Shown here one piece after another: positions 1 through 9,564 of a stretch of DNA of 64,000 nt (the first letter of the stretch is position 1; each line of letters starts with the position of its first letter). Source of the stretch: Pleurodeles waltl (Eukaryota > Chordata > Amphibia > Caudata > Salamandridae); the NCBI RefSeq assembly GCF_031143425.1, contig NC_090437.1, positions 849,227,978 through 849,291,977 on the forward strand, in the 5' to 3' direction. A model generated the notes under the pieces. It was not told the origin of the DNA, made no database searches, and was given only the letters and a program-made list of their open reading frames with translations. The translations under genes were made by a program, and so were the position numbers.

Positions 1-800
1 TTTTTCTTGAATGTGAGTTTGCTGTTATTATATTCTGTCCATCCAGTTTGAATTTTTAAATAGAAGGTATAGGTCCAGATGCAATATTTACTCTTTCATA
101 AAAAATAATAGCCATAGTGGTATATGTTTTCCTGAAATAGATATTTGTCCTGCTTTAAAACTAGCAATTTGTGTTTCCAATTTACTTCCATCTGCTGTGC
201 ATTGCGATATCATTAGGATAAGATATTTGCCCCTTCTTCGTAAATCCAAAGTTGATAGAAGATCTGATTGACAATTTCTACAGATATTGTTCTGGGAACC
301 TTCTTTAAACAACCATTCAAAATTGACAATTTTTCAATCTGATAACGTTAAGTAAATCAATTGCTCTGAATCTATTTCTGTAGTTGATGTAGAAAAACAA
401 TTTTCACACTCATAGTTCTGTGCGTAACTAAGTCAAAATGAATTATCTCTTCTTCTAAGATACCAAAGATTTCCATTAGACATTCTTGTACAACTTCTTG
501 AGTGTTTTGGTAAAGTGTACAGATCAGTGAACACTTCTCGAAGGTCTCAAATGTGAGATGGACAGTGTGTTTTACTTCTATCATTGCGCAGCCGTACCAA
601 CAAAGCATACAGTGCATAGCAAAATCTCTTGCCTTTTTCCTGTTCCATTTCATGAACAACATGAGGTAAAGATAACAGTGCAATGAGAACCACATTGGCA
701 TAGCAGTTGACACCAGAGGAGTTTGAAAACTGGTAACCAACAATATCCCTGACATCCCTATTTTTTGTTTTTCTTTGGTCGTTCTTATACTTCTTCTCAA
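1..800 (-). pseudogene. USP-like (peptidase C19) domain at the C-terminus of a Helitron helicase gene
   Basis: Read on the minus strand, this stretch resembles a ubiquitin-specific protease core. A Cys-box-like segment reads GVNCYANVVLIALLSLP, with the candidate catalytic Cys at 703-705. Two CxxC pairs follow (CENC at 397-408 and CRNC at 271-282), as in the zinc-binding fingers of USPs, and then a YLIL strand. Near 72-85 a segment reading IASGPIPSI sits where USPs have the SGHYxS His box, so the catalytic His appears lost or frameshifted. At least three in-frame stops and one frameshift break it. It begins about 100 bp after the helicase C-terminus on the same strand, which suggests one polyprotein. 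USPs cleave ubiquitin from proteins; a role in a transposon is unknown. The domain may continue past the left edge. An OTU or Ulp1 protease, known in other Helitron-like elements, fits less well. Confidence 0.6.
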
Positions 801-859
801 TGACATCAGTAAGATCCTTTCAATGCTTTCGAATTGGACAGATGGTAGGGTTTTAATAA

Positions 860-1205
860 ACCAGACACTGTCCTAAATGAGGAGCATAAACACTTTTCAA
901 TCAGTTGTACTCTTTGACACAGCTTGAATTAGTATGTACTTTACTACCATCAAGTCTACAATATACAAACCAGACAATGTTCTAATTTGTGATAATGCCA
1001 CATAAGGCATACCTTCCTAAATACAGTAGTGCCAACATTAACAAATGCTGCATCTACACTTAAACCTGGAGACGTATGAATAGTCACAGCATATGCTAGA
1101 GAGACTAGGAACCTCTTTCTCTGAACATAAATGTCTTTCACAAGCAAGAAGTGTCAACAGACCTTCCAATCTGTTTTACACCATCAGCGTCATCAAATTT
1201 AATCA
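860..1205 (-). pseudogene. Helitron PIF1-like helicase, C-terminal part
   Basis: The minus strand encodes the end of a PIF1-like SF1 helicase. The recognisable segment is SLAYAVTIHTSPGLSVDAAF (about 1030-1104), matching the family motif around TIHKSQG, here with HTSPG. It is followed by a degenerate version of the usual PYVALSRVRTLSGLY stretch, read across a frameshift. A stop and a frameshift separate it from the upstream segment KFDDADGV (about 1180-1200). The gene is interrupted at 1206-1208 by Harbinger H1 and continues on the far side of H1 at 9981. Joining the flanks with a single CTA gives continuous codons (E-Y-L-V-I-K-F), which supports both the gene model and the H1 boundaries. Confidence 0.75.
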
Positions 1206-1208
1206 CTA

Positions 1209-1500
1209 GGGCCCTCATTACAACATTGGCGGTAAAAGGCGCTTACCGCCATGCAGAAGACCGCCAAAACACCGTCGCGGCCTCGGAATTCCGCCACAGC
1301 TATTATGACCCACATCTAGGAAACCGCTGAAACTCAGACACCCACACAAGACCGCCACACCAAAGGTCAGTGATAAACTGGCAAAAACAAAACCTCCACC
1401 GTCACGCCAACAGAAACACGCCCATGCTATCACAACACATGAATCCACACGGCGGTCTTTCAACCGCAGTATTCCATTGGCGGTACACACCGCCGCGCTC
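1209..1500. repeat. H1 left terminal and subterminal GGCGG-rich region
   Basis: After the TIR the sequence is packed with ACCGCC/GGCGGT words in both orientations, for example GGCGGTAAAAGGCGCTTACC, then AGACCGCC, GACCGCC and GGCGGTACACACCGCCGC. The same words occur at the right end of H1 and at both ends of H2. Such subterminal repeats are typical binding sites for Harbinger transposase and Myb-like proteins, but that role is inferred here. Confidence 0.6.
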
Positions 1501-1815
1501 AAAATACACACACATCTACAAAACACCGCCACATTGGACAATTACAAATACACACACCTGATACACATACACACACCACTCCCACACACCCAATACAATA
1601 TAAAACACACACCCACATCACCCACAAACCCCTACGACAAAAAAATTGAGACGAAAGCCAGAGAGACAAAGAGCACAGCAACTGAGAACCCCACCACACA
1701 GAGGCACACAACACCATCATCCATACAACATTACACGCACAATATACCACACACCACTATACATCACCACACACATCAACACTTACACCACCCCACACAT
1801 CACCCACACCACCTC
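1501..1815. repeat. CA-rich stretch upstream of H1 gene A, with a putative TATA box
   Basis: This 5' region of gene A is strongly biased to CA, CAC and CCA words. H2 has the matching GT-rich stretch on the opposite strand (about 26030-26340). A TATAAAA sits at 1599-1605, roughly 210 bp upstream of the chosen gene A start. H2 has CATAAAA at the matching place. The low complexity keeps one frame open upstream of the SANT domain, but I do not treat it as coding. Confidence 0.5.
1599..1605 (+). promoter_or_regulatory. Putative TATA box of H1 gene A
   Basis: TATAAAA within CAATATAAAACAC, about 210 bp before the gene A ATG. The surrounding sequence is CA-rich and lacks other strong promoter cues. 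H2 carries a one-base variant. Confidence 0.35.
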
Positions 1816-3251
1816 ATGTCACGACAAAGACACCCCAGGTTTTCCGAGGAGGAGCTCGGGGTCATGGTGGAGGAAATTCTACGGGTAGAGCCACAGCTAT
1901 TTGGCTCACAGGTGCAGCACACCTCCATAGCCAGGAAGATGGAGCTATGGCAAAGAATCGTGGACAGGGTCAACGCTGTGGGACAGCATCCAAGAAATCG
2001 GGAGGACATCAGGAAGAGGTGGAACGACCTACGGGGGAAGGTGCGTTCAGTGGTATCCAGGCACAACATCGCGGTACAGCGGACTGGCGGCGGACCCCCA
2101 CCTCCTCCCCCACAACTAACAACATGGGAGGAGCAAGTCTTGACCATCATGCATCCAGAGGGCCTCGGAGGAGTCGGTGGAGGAATGGACACTGGTAAGT
2201 TAAATCTCAACTATTATATCCCCCACCCTACCTGCATGCCATCAGACACCCCCACCCTAACCCCCTCCCCTATCACCCCAACTCCTCACTAATGTACTCA
2301 TAACACAAACCACCCATCCCAACACCATGCCTGCATGCAAAAACAAAGCATGGTCAGCCCTCACCAAAGCATGCTCACTGCACATACCCATAACAACCCC
2401 CTAACCATCATCACACATATCCCTGCAGGACCACTACGGAACGTCACCACACCGGAGGGTCCAGTCATCTCCACTCCGCCCACAGAAGAGGCCCACAGTG
2501 ACGACAGCAGCTCTGCCCTACTGGATCCTGATGACCAGCCCGGACCATCGTGGGCCTCGGGACAGTCGGTTCCCCTTGCACAGGCACACCCCAACACTGT
2601 CCTTCCACCCTCTGGTACCACCAGCACAGCACCCACCCAGAGGGCCCATACCTCCGTACCCAGGACACGTCAATCAGCAGTGTTTCCACCCTACAGGAAC
2701 CCAGGATAACCCACCACCCCAACAACAACAAGGACCTGGGGGCAGTGGTAGTGGGCACATGGTCCAGGGGACGGAGGCACAGGAACAACAGGGGAACTGG
2801 GAGGGCTGCTGTGCGACAGGGGGCGGACAGGCCAAGATAACCCACTCTCCATGAGGCCCTCTCCTCCATCATGGGAGCATACCACCACTCCCAGGAGACG
2901 ATGGCCACGGTACTGGCCAAGTTTCAGGAGACCCAGCGCCTGCAGGACGAACTGTATTTGGGGTTCAGGGAGGAGCTCAGAACCATCAGCTCCGCCCTGG
3001 GCACCATCGTAGGGGTGCTGAAGGACATACAAAAGACCATGAGGGACACCGTGGCACTCCAAGGGGCCCCTGACACTAGCATGGACGATGAACTGCCCAC
3101 CACCTCCACCGGCGCTAGTGGACAGGACGCCCCGCCACAGGACCACCACACCAGCACCCCACCCCCTGCAGACGGACAACCACCCCGCAAGCGGTCTCTG
3201 AGATCCAGGAACAGGACAGAGCAAGATGGCAAGACCCCCGCCAGGAAATGA
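1816..3251 (+). pseudogene. H1 gene A: Myb/SANT-like DNA-binding protein
   Basis: There are two exons: 1816-2194, with donor G|GTAAGT, and 2429-3251, after acceptor CCCTGCAG. Exon 1 encodes a Myb/SANT-like trihelix at residues about 8-90: FSEEELGVMVEEILRVEP, then IARKMELWQRIVDRVNAVG, then REDIRKRWNDLRGKV. A Pro-rich stretch follows (GGGPPPPPPQLTTWEEQVL). Exon 2 encodes an acidic Ser/Pro region, a helical segment around MGAYHHSQETMATVLAKFQ and EELRTISSALG (likely oligomerisation), and a basic tail PPRKRSLRSRNR that looks like an NLS. The start was chosen because the H2 copy begins at the equivalent Met. A 1-nt loss near 2695, relative to H2, frameshifts exon 2, with more disruption near 2830. 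Harbinger Myb-like proteins bind element ends and help transposase enter the nucleus; that role is inferred here. It converges on the transposase. Confidence 0.85.
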
Positions 3252-3733
3252 GACCACCCTGATTGTCCTCCCACTGTCTTACTATGTAACCCTGTCCCGA
3301 TTGGAACTGCCCCATCTCCACTTCCTATGCCCATATGGGCAGTGCACCTGTGTGACTAATGGACTGGACTCTGCCATGGACATTCCTCCACCGTCCCCCA
3401 TCACCATATCACTACCTCCCTCCATTTTTGAGTACTGAAATAAACACCCTTGAACCACAATACAATCTGGAGTCAGTCGGTGATTTGGTAAATATGTATA
3501 ATCAATGACAGTGTCAACATGCTTTCCAATTTTATAGCCAACATACCTATGTCACACATCACAAGTCCTTGAAGGATGCAAGCAGATGACACAGGTTGCT
3601 AACCACACCTGTGAAACCGTAATGGAAAGGTACAACTCAGTGACCAAATACTGCTATGAACTGACAGACAGGATAGAGTTAGAAGTGTGAAAGTGAATTT
3701 AATGGTAAAAAGAAAACTGTTCTCACCTGTGTG
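3252..3733. other. Convergent 3' region of gene A and transposase in H1
   Basis: Non-coding spacer between two convergent genes. An AATAAA at 3439-3444 on the plus strand is a plausible gene A polyadenylation signal, about 190 bp after its stop. I see no clear signal for the transposase on the minus strand. Confidence 0.5.
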
Positions 3734-4763
3734 TCACTGGAAATATTGCCGTATGACTGACTCCCTGTTGTCTATGTCTTCTTCCTCAGCGTCCTCCTCA
3801 TCACTGTCCACAGGCTCCACAGGCCCTACAGCTGCCACAACACCGCCATTTGGACCATCCTCCTGCAGAAAAGGCACCTGGCGTCGCAAAGCAAGATTGT
3901 GAAGCATCGAGCAGGCGATGATGATCTGGCACACCTTCCTTGGTGAGTAGAATAGGGAACCACCTGCCATATGCAGGCACCTAAACCTGGCCTTCGATCA
4001 CCCTCCTAGTCCGCCCATGGGCCTCATTGTAGCGTTCCTCTGCCCTGATCCTGGGATTCCTCACTGGGGTCAATAGCCAGGACAGGTTGGGGTAACCAGA
4101 GTCCCCCAATAGCCACACCCGGTGCCTCTGGAGTTGACCCATCATATAAGGGATGCTGCTATTGCGCAGGATGTAGGCGTCATGCACTGATCCAGGGAAC
4201 ATAGCATTTACCTGGGAGATGTACTGGTCTGCCAAACATACCATCTGTACATTCATGGAATGATAACTCTTCCTGTTCCTGTACACCTGTTCACTCCTGT
4301 GGTGGGGGACCAGAGCTTCATGGGTGCCATCAATAGCACCTATGATGTTGGGGATATGTCCAAGGGCATAGAAGTCACCTTTCACTGTTGGCAAATCCTC
4401 CACCTGAGGGAAAACGATGTAGCTCCTTACGTGTTTCAGCAGGGCAGACAACACTCTGGACAACACGTTGGAAAACATAGGCTGGGACATCCCTGAGGCC
4501 ATGGCCACTGTTGTCTGAAACGATCCACTTGCAAGGATATGGAGAACTGACAGCACCTGCACGTCAGGGGGGATTCCTGTGGGATGGCGGATTGGTGGCA
4601 TCAGGTCTGGCTCCAACTGGGTACATAGTTCCTGGATAGTGGCACAGTCAAACCTGTAGGTGATGAGTAAATGTCGCTCCTCCATTGTCAACAGGTCCAC
4701 CAGCGGTCGGTACACCAGAGGATTCTGCCATCTTCTCAAATGTCCAAGCTGACGGTGCCTAGG

Positions 4764-5222
4764 AAGGACAACAGCGACCACAGAGTCAACAAAATCCCAG
4801 GTATGTATCCACAGATACACAGAACACGACACCAAAGACAAAAATTCTTCCTGTATGTGTGTCGAGTGTAGACCCAGGTATGTGTGACGCAGTTGCAAAT
4901 TAAGCCATGTGGACCCCTGAAATGGCGGCTGCCTGACCTCTAAACTGGGAGAGTGGGATGTGAGGTAACTGTGCTGGCGTTGTACACCGTCACGGTAGGC
5001 GGTTGTAGACCGCGGCGCAATGCTGCATTGGTTAACATTGGACCCTATGGGTCCCAGGAGCCAATGATGAAGTGCGCCGGCGGTGATGATACACACCGCC
5101 GCGGATGTCACCGCCGCGGACGTGACCGCCATTTTCTATCTGTTCAATCACTTGATACCTGATCTTCGACAGGAGAGGACCTACACTGCAAGTGCTGCTG
5201 TGACCTCGGTCTGGAAGAGACA
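4764..5222. promoter_or_regulatory. GC-rich spacer upstream of H1 gene B
   Basis: This region lies between transposase exon 2 and gene B. It carries a cluster of CCGCGG, ACCGCC and GGCGGT words at about 4990-5130. H3 has a similar cluster at about 34840-34980 next to its gene B exon 1, so I read it as a conserved gene B promoter or an internal protein-binding array. A minus-strand reading frame runs through it from 5132, but it is intron: it starts upstream of the exon 2 splice acceptor and has no similarity to H2. Confidence 0.45.
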
Positions 5223-7977
5223 ATGGCTGCTGCGCCTGGGGAAAGGGCCCCTGCCTTCCCTGCTCAGGAGTTGGAGAAGCTCGTGGACGGGGTCCTCCCC
5301 CAGTACACGCTACTCTACGGTCCTCCAGACCAACAGGTAAGTACACAGGGAGCACGTTGTATGGGCTATGCCTGGGTGGAGAGGGCTGGTTGTAAGAGGG
5401 AAGGGGGCAGAGTGCAGTGAACATGAAGGACTGTGAATGCACGTGCCACATGGCAAGGGCAGGGATGGGGGCCACTCACTTCGCCGGTGCTCTTGCTAAT
5501 GACTTCTCTTCTTCCCCTGTGCATGTCATGTAGGTCAGCGCCCACCAGAAGAAGGACATTTGGCGTGCCATCACCAAGGACGTCCGGACCCTGGGGGTCC
5601 ACCAGAGACGGGGCACCCACTGCCATAAAAGATGGGAGGACATTCGCCGCTGGAGCAAGAAGATGGTGGAGGCTCAGCTGGGGATGGCCTCCCAACGTGG
5701 GAGGGGTGCCCGTCGGCCCATGACCCCCCTGATGTTCCGGATCCTTGCGGTGGCCTACCCTGAGTTGGATGGGCGCTTGAGGGCATCACAGCAGACACAA
5801 GGGGGGGAGTATACAATCATTCTGGGGACTTTGCGCGCAGATAAGGGTCTAGGTGTGGGAGGAGGGCTGTGGGTTTCCCTAGGCCAGGGCGACTTCCATA
5901 GGCTAGGCCCCTCCGTAATGCAGGCCATGTGGCACTCCACCCCACCGCAGTAGAGTGCCAAGTACAGGTATACATGCCCCTGTGGCTTCCATGTGTGCAG
6001 ATGTCCACCATTGCCATGTAGGCCATATCCCAGGAATTGCATCTGTAGAGGCCAGGAGCACGGCATAGTGCAGGGGGCTGCTGTGTCTGTATTGTCCGCC
6101 AACGGTAGCGGTATGCCATGCACTCAACCTGTCTTTCTTCTGTCGTCCCCCCCCTTTTCTGCTCTCCCTGTTCTTTTGTGCATCAGTATCATCAGGCGGA
6201 GGTACAGTGGCACCGGAGCACGAGGGAGCTGCATCCTACATGGTCATGGAGGGCCACACCACGGACTCAGAATGCACCAGTGGGACGGAGGGCGAAGGGA
6301 GCTTCACGTCGGGCACCAGATCACCAACCAGCGACAGGGACTCGTCCGCCGATGGGAGCTCCCTTGTGGTGGCAGCACCATCTGTGCTGCCCACTTCTAC
6401 AGGTACAGCCGCCACCTCCCCTACCAGCACCGCCCTCCCAGCAGCCCCTCAGCGTTCGCCCCGTGCCCGCTCACCCAGGAGGGTGGGCATCACCTTCGCC
6501 CCAGGCACCTCAGGCCCTGCCCCTGTCACCCCTGCTGCCCTCAGTGAGGAGGCCATTGACCTCCTCAGGTCACTCACTGTTGGGCAGTCTACCATTGTGA
6601 ATGCCATCCAGGGTGTTAAATGGGAGTTGCAACACAGTAATGCATTCCTGGAGGGCATTCATTCTGGTCAGGCTGCCCTTCATCGAACCCGGCTATCTTT
6701 GGCCTCAGTACTGATGGCAGCCATTGTCCCTGTGTCTAGCCTCCCCCCTCCAACTTCCTCCACCCAGACCCAGTCCCCTGTACCCCAGCCTATCCCAAGC
6801 ACACCAACAGACAAGCATGCACACACCTCAACACACAAAAGTAGCTCAGGCAAACATAGGCACCACACATCCCACAGGCACTCACGCAAGCATCAGACAC
6901 ATACAGACACAGCAACATCCACTGCCTCCACTGTGTCCCCCTCCTCATCGTCTCCCTCCTCCCTCCCAGTGTCGTCTACACTCTCACCTGCATGCACTAC
7001 ATCTACAGGCACTAGGACTCGCACCAGAACACCCAGCACCACACCCCGCTCACCTACACTCACCACCCCCACTCCCATTTACATGTCCCCTGTGTCCTCT
7101 CCCAGTGTGTCTGTGACGTCCCCTCCCAAAGTACACAAACGCGGACACCCAACATCCATCCACCTCACGACAGCCTCCAGTACCTGCACCTGCACCCAAA
7201 ACACCTAAAGTGACACCTCCTACAACCACCTCCTCTTCCTCCACTCCCAGACCCCCTCCAGCGACCCATTCCAGTGTTCGTCATAAACTCTCCCTCAGCA
7301 ACATTGACCTCTTTGCCCCCATCCCCACCCCTCCAATTCATAAGTCCCGTAGTAGCACCTCAGCCAAAAAGACTCCAGTACCAGTGGTGCGTGTTACAGG
7401 TGTGTGGAGTGCACCGGCCACCAGGGCAGGCAGTGTGACACGGAGCCAAAGCACTGCCAGTCCACCCCCTGTAAAGCATCTAAAGTTGGAAAGTGGCCGA
7501 CGGGACAGGGTGAAGACTCTGGGCGGCAAAACTGCTCACAAGGGTCCCAGGGGGATTGCAGAGTCAGCTGTGACTCCTCCAAAGGTGGTGAAGGGCCAGA
7601 GGAAGTCTGCACAGCCTGGTGAGAGCAGCACGGCGGAGAAGGGCGCCATCCTCCCCGGCGGCCGGAACGCCACCGCCAGCAACGTCGTCACTGGTCAGGA
7701 GACCACCGCCAGAGTCATTGCCCAGGAGGGCAAGAGTATCGTCACTGGTCAGGAGACCACCGCCAGAGTCATAGCCCAGGAGGGCACGAGTATCGTCACT
7801 GGTCAGGAGACCACCACCAGAGTCATTGCCCAGGAGGGCACGAGTATCGTCACTGGTCAGGAGACCACCGCCAGAGTCACTGCCCAGGAGGGCACAAGTA
7901 TCGTCACTTGTCAGGAGACCACCGCCGGAGTCAGTGCCCAGGAGGGCCCCGGCTGCCACAGCCCCGCTGGAAAATGA
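5223..7977 (+). pseudogene. H1 gene B: second SANT-like protein with Ser/Thr/Pro-rich tail
   Basis: The exons are 5223-5336 (donor CAG|GTAAGT), 5534-5804 and 6187-7977. Exons 1-2 encode a trihelix/SANT-like domain: FPAQELEKLVDGVLPQY, VSAHQKKDIWRAITKDVRTL, then HCHKRWEDIRRWSKKMVEAQ and TPLMFRILAVAYPEL. Exon 3 encodes an acidic Ser-rich stretch, a helical segment LTVGQSTIVNAIQGVKWELQ, a His/Thr/Ser/Pro-rich region and a tail of five 18-residue repeats. Two lesions are visible: the donor after exon 2 reads GG instead of GT (5805-5806), and a frameshift lies near 7150-7200. Unspliced, the SANT half would stop at 5951-5953. The gene lies antisense inside the transposase intron. Its role is unknown; DNA binding is inferred from the domain. 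It is distinct in sequence from gene A. Confidence 0.8.
7687..7956 (+). repeat. 54-bp coding minisatellite, five units
   Basis: Units start at 7687, 7741, 7795, 7849 and 7903, exactly 54 bp apart. Because 54 is divisible by 3, they stay in the gene B frame and encode VTGQETTARVIAQEGTSI-type repeats of 18 residues. The last unit has diverged. H2 has no equivalent; its tail instead carries a short Ala/Thr/Cys-rich repeat. Confidence 0.9.
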
Positions 7978-8350
7978 GGGACCGCCATGCCACACACCAA
8001 TGCACAGGTCAGAGCCCGCCATGGCAAAGCCCCGCTGAACAATGGAATCACCGCCATGGTGAAGACCGCTGAACAGGGCAGAGAACCGCTGAACAGATCA
8101 GAGCCCGCCATGGCAAAGCCCGCTGAACAAGGGAATCACCGCCATGGTGAAGACCGCTGAACAGGGCACTGCACCGCTGAACAGGGCAGAGAACCACTGA
8201 ACAGATCAGAGCCCGCCATGGCAAAGCCCCGCTGAACAAGGGAATCACCGCCATGGTGAAGACCGCTGAACAGGGCACTGCACCGCTGAACAGGGCAGAG
8301 AACCGCTGAACAGATCAGAGCCCGCCATGGCAAAGCACCACTGAACAAGG
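7978..8350. repeat. 88-109-bp tandem repeats with an inner ~20-bp unit in H1
   Basis: The segment AGAGCCCGCCATGGCAAAGC recurs at 8011, 8100, 8208 and 8317. Spacings are 89, 108 and 109 bp. The longer units contain an extra copy of an inner unit of about 20 bp (ACCGCTGAACAGGGCA). It follows the gene B stop and has no protein-coding reading I would support. Confidence 0.85.
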
Positions 8351-8480
8351 AAACACCGCCACATCAAGCATCGTTATCCCATCTACAGCTGGGACTGTGA
8401 CGGTACAGGAACCGTCACGGGGAGCTAAATGCAGTGTGGGCACCATTCCTCCTCCAGAACCAGTGGAGACTGTTATCCAC

Positions 8481-9095
8481 TTGAGAGACTGTGGCTTTGC
8501 ACTCCCCAGGATTGTTCAGTGGGCAAACCACCCACTGTAGAGACTTGAGAGACTGTGGCTTTGCACTCCCCAGGATGGTACAGTGGGCAAACCACCCACT
8601 GTAGAGACTTGAGAGACTGTGGCTTTGCACTCCCCAGGATGGTACAGTGGGCAAACCACCCACTGTAGAGACTTGAGAGACTGTGGCTTTGCACTCCCCA
8701 GGATGGCACAGTGGGCAAACCACCCACTGTAGAGACTTGAGAGACTGTGGCTTTGCACTCCCCAGGATGGCACAGTGGGCAAACCACCCACTGTAGAGAC
8801 TTGAGAGACTGTGGCTTTGCACTCCCCAGGATGGCACAGTGGGCAAACCACCCACTGTAGAGACTTGAGAGACTGTGGCTTTGCACTCCCCAGGATGGCT
8901 CAGTGGGCAAACCACCCACTGTAGAGACTTGAGAGACTGTGGCTTTGCACTCCCCAGGATGGCACAGTGGGAAAACCACCCACTGTAGAGACTTGAGAGA
9001 CTGTGGCTTTGCAATCCCCAGGATTGTTCAGTGGGCAACCCACCCGCTGTAGAGACTTGAGAGACTGTGGCTTTGCACTCCCCAGGATACATCAA
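8481..9095. repeat. 64-bp minisatellite, about 9.6 units, in H1
   Basis: Units beginning TTGAGAGACTGTGGCTTTGC recur every 64 bp from 8481 to 9057, ending in a partial unit. Each contains the inverted repeat CAGTGGG/CCCACTG with a 7-nt loop. H2 has about four units of the same repeat in reverse orientation (19210-19470), so the repeat is ancestral to both copies and varies in number. Confidence 0.95.
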
Positions 9096-9564
9096 TGGGC
9101 ATGGAGCCCCGTTGTGGATCTGGCGTGGTGCTGTAATCCGGCTGAGGTGCCCCCCCTTCACTTCCCTCTGAGGTGCCTGTTGTATATCTATCTGATGCGC
9201 CAGCAGTGTTCTCTCCGTTTGTGGACAGGTATCTATTGTGGGCCTCGCCCATGCATTTTTGGACCAGTGGTGCACGGACATTGCTATGTGCATACCTGCA
9301 CTGCTTCTCGTAATGTATATACTTTTGAATGTGTATATATATATCTGAATATATTTGGTAACTGTATTTTGATACATCACAATTTTTCTACTGATTTCCT
9401 TTGCTCTTTGCATTCTTCCGGTGGGGTTGTGGGTTGTTACTGTGATGTTTTGACATGCATAGCTGTGTGTGTTATAATGTGCAAGGGTGGGGGTGGGGGT
9501 GTTTCGTGTGTGTCCCCCTGACTTTTGCCTCCCCCCTCCCCTATGTCGTAGGTGCAGTACTCAC
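9096..9564. other. Start of the transposase intron in H1
   Basis: Non-coding stretch between the minisatellite and transposase exon 1. Part of it (about 9200-9330) matches 18990-19090 of H2 in reverse, including a shared GGACCAGTGGT word. It ends at the donor GTGAGT (9559-9564 on the complement). A G-rich run sits at about 9484-9500. Confidence 0.6.

Noticed and set aside
1477..1815. N-terminal extension of gene A upstream of 1816
   Set aside because: The frame is open only because of CA-rich low complexity; it is His/Thr/Pro repetitive, and a TATA-like box lies within it.
4759..5132. Minus-strand extension of the transposase frame beyond exon 2
   Set aside because: It lies upstream of a splice acceptor conserved with H2 and has no similarity to transposases; exon 1 elsewhere keeps the phase.
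8481..9095. CRISPR-like direct repeats
   Set aside because: The units are head-to-tail with no unique spacers, and the DNA is clearly eukaryotic.
8415..9413. A 332-codon minus-strand open frame across the 64-bp array
   Set aside because: The unit length is not a multiple of three and the repeat lacks stops in any minus frame, so the frame is a by-product; upstream and downstream parts show no conserved protein with H2.
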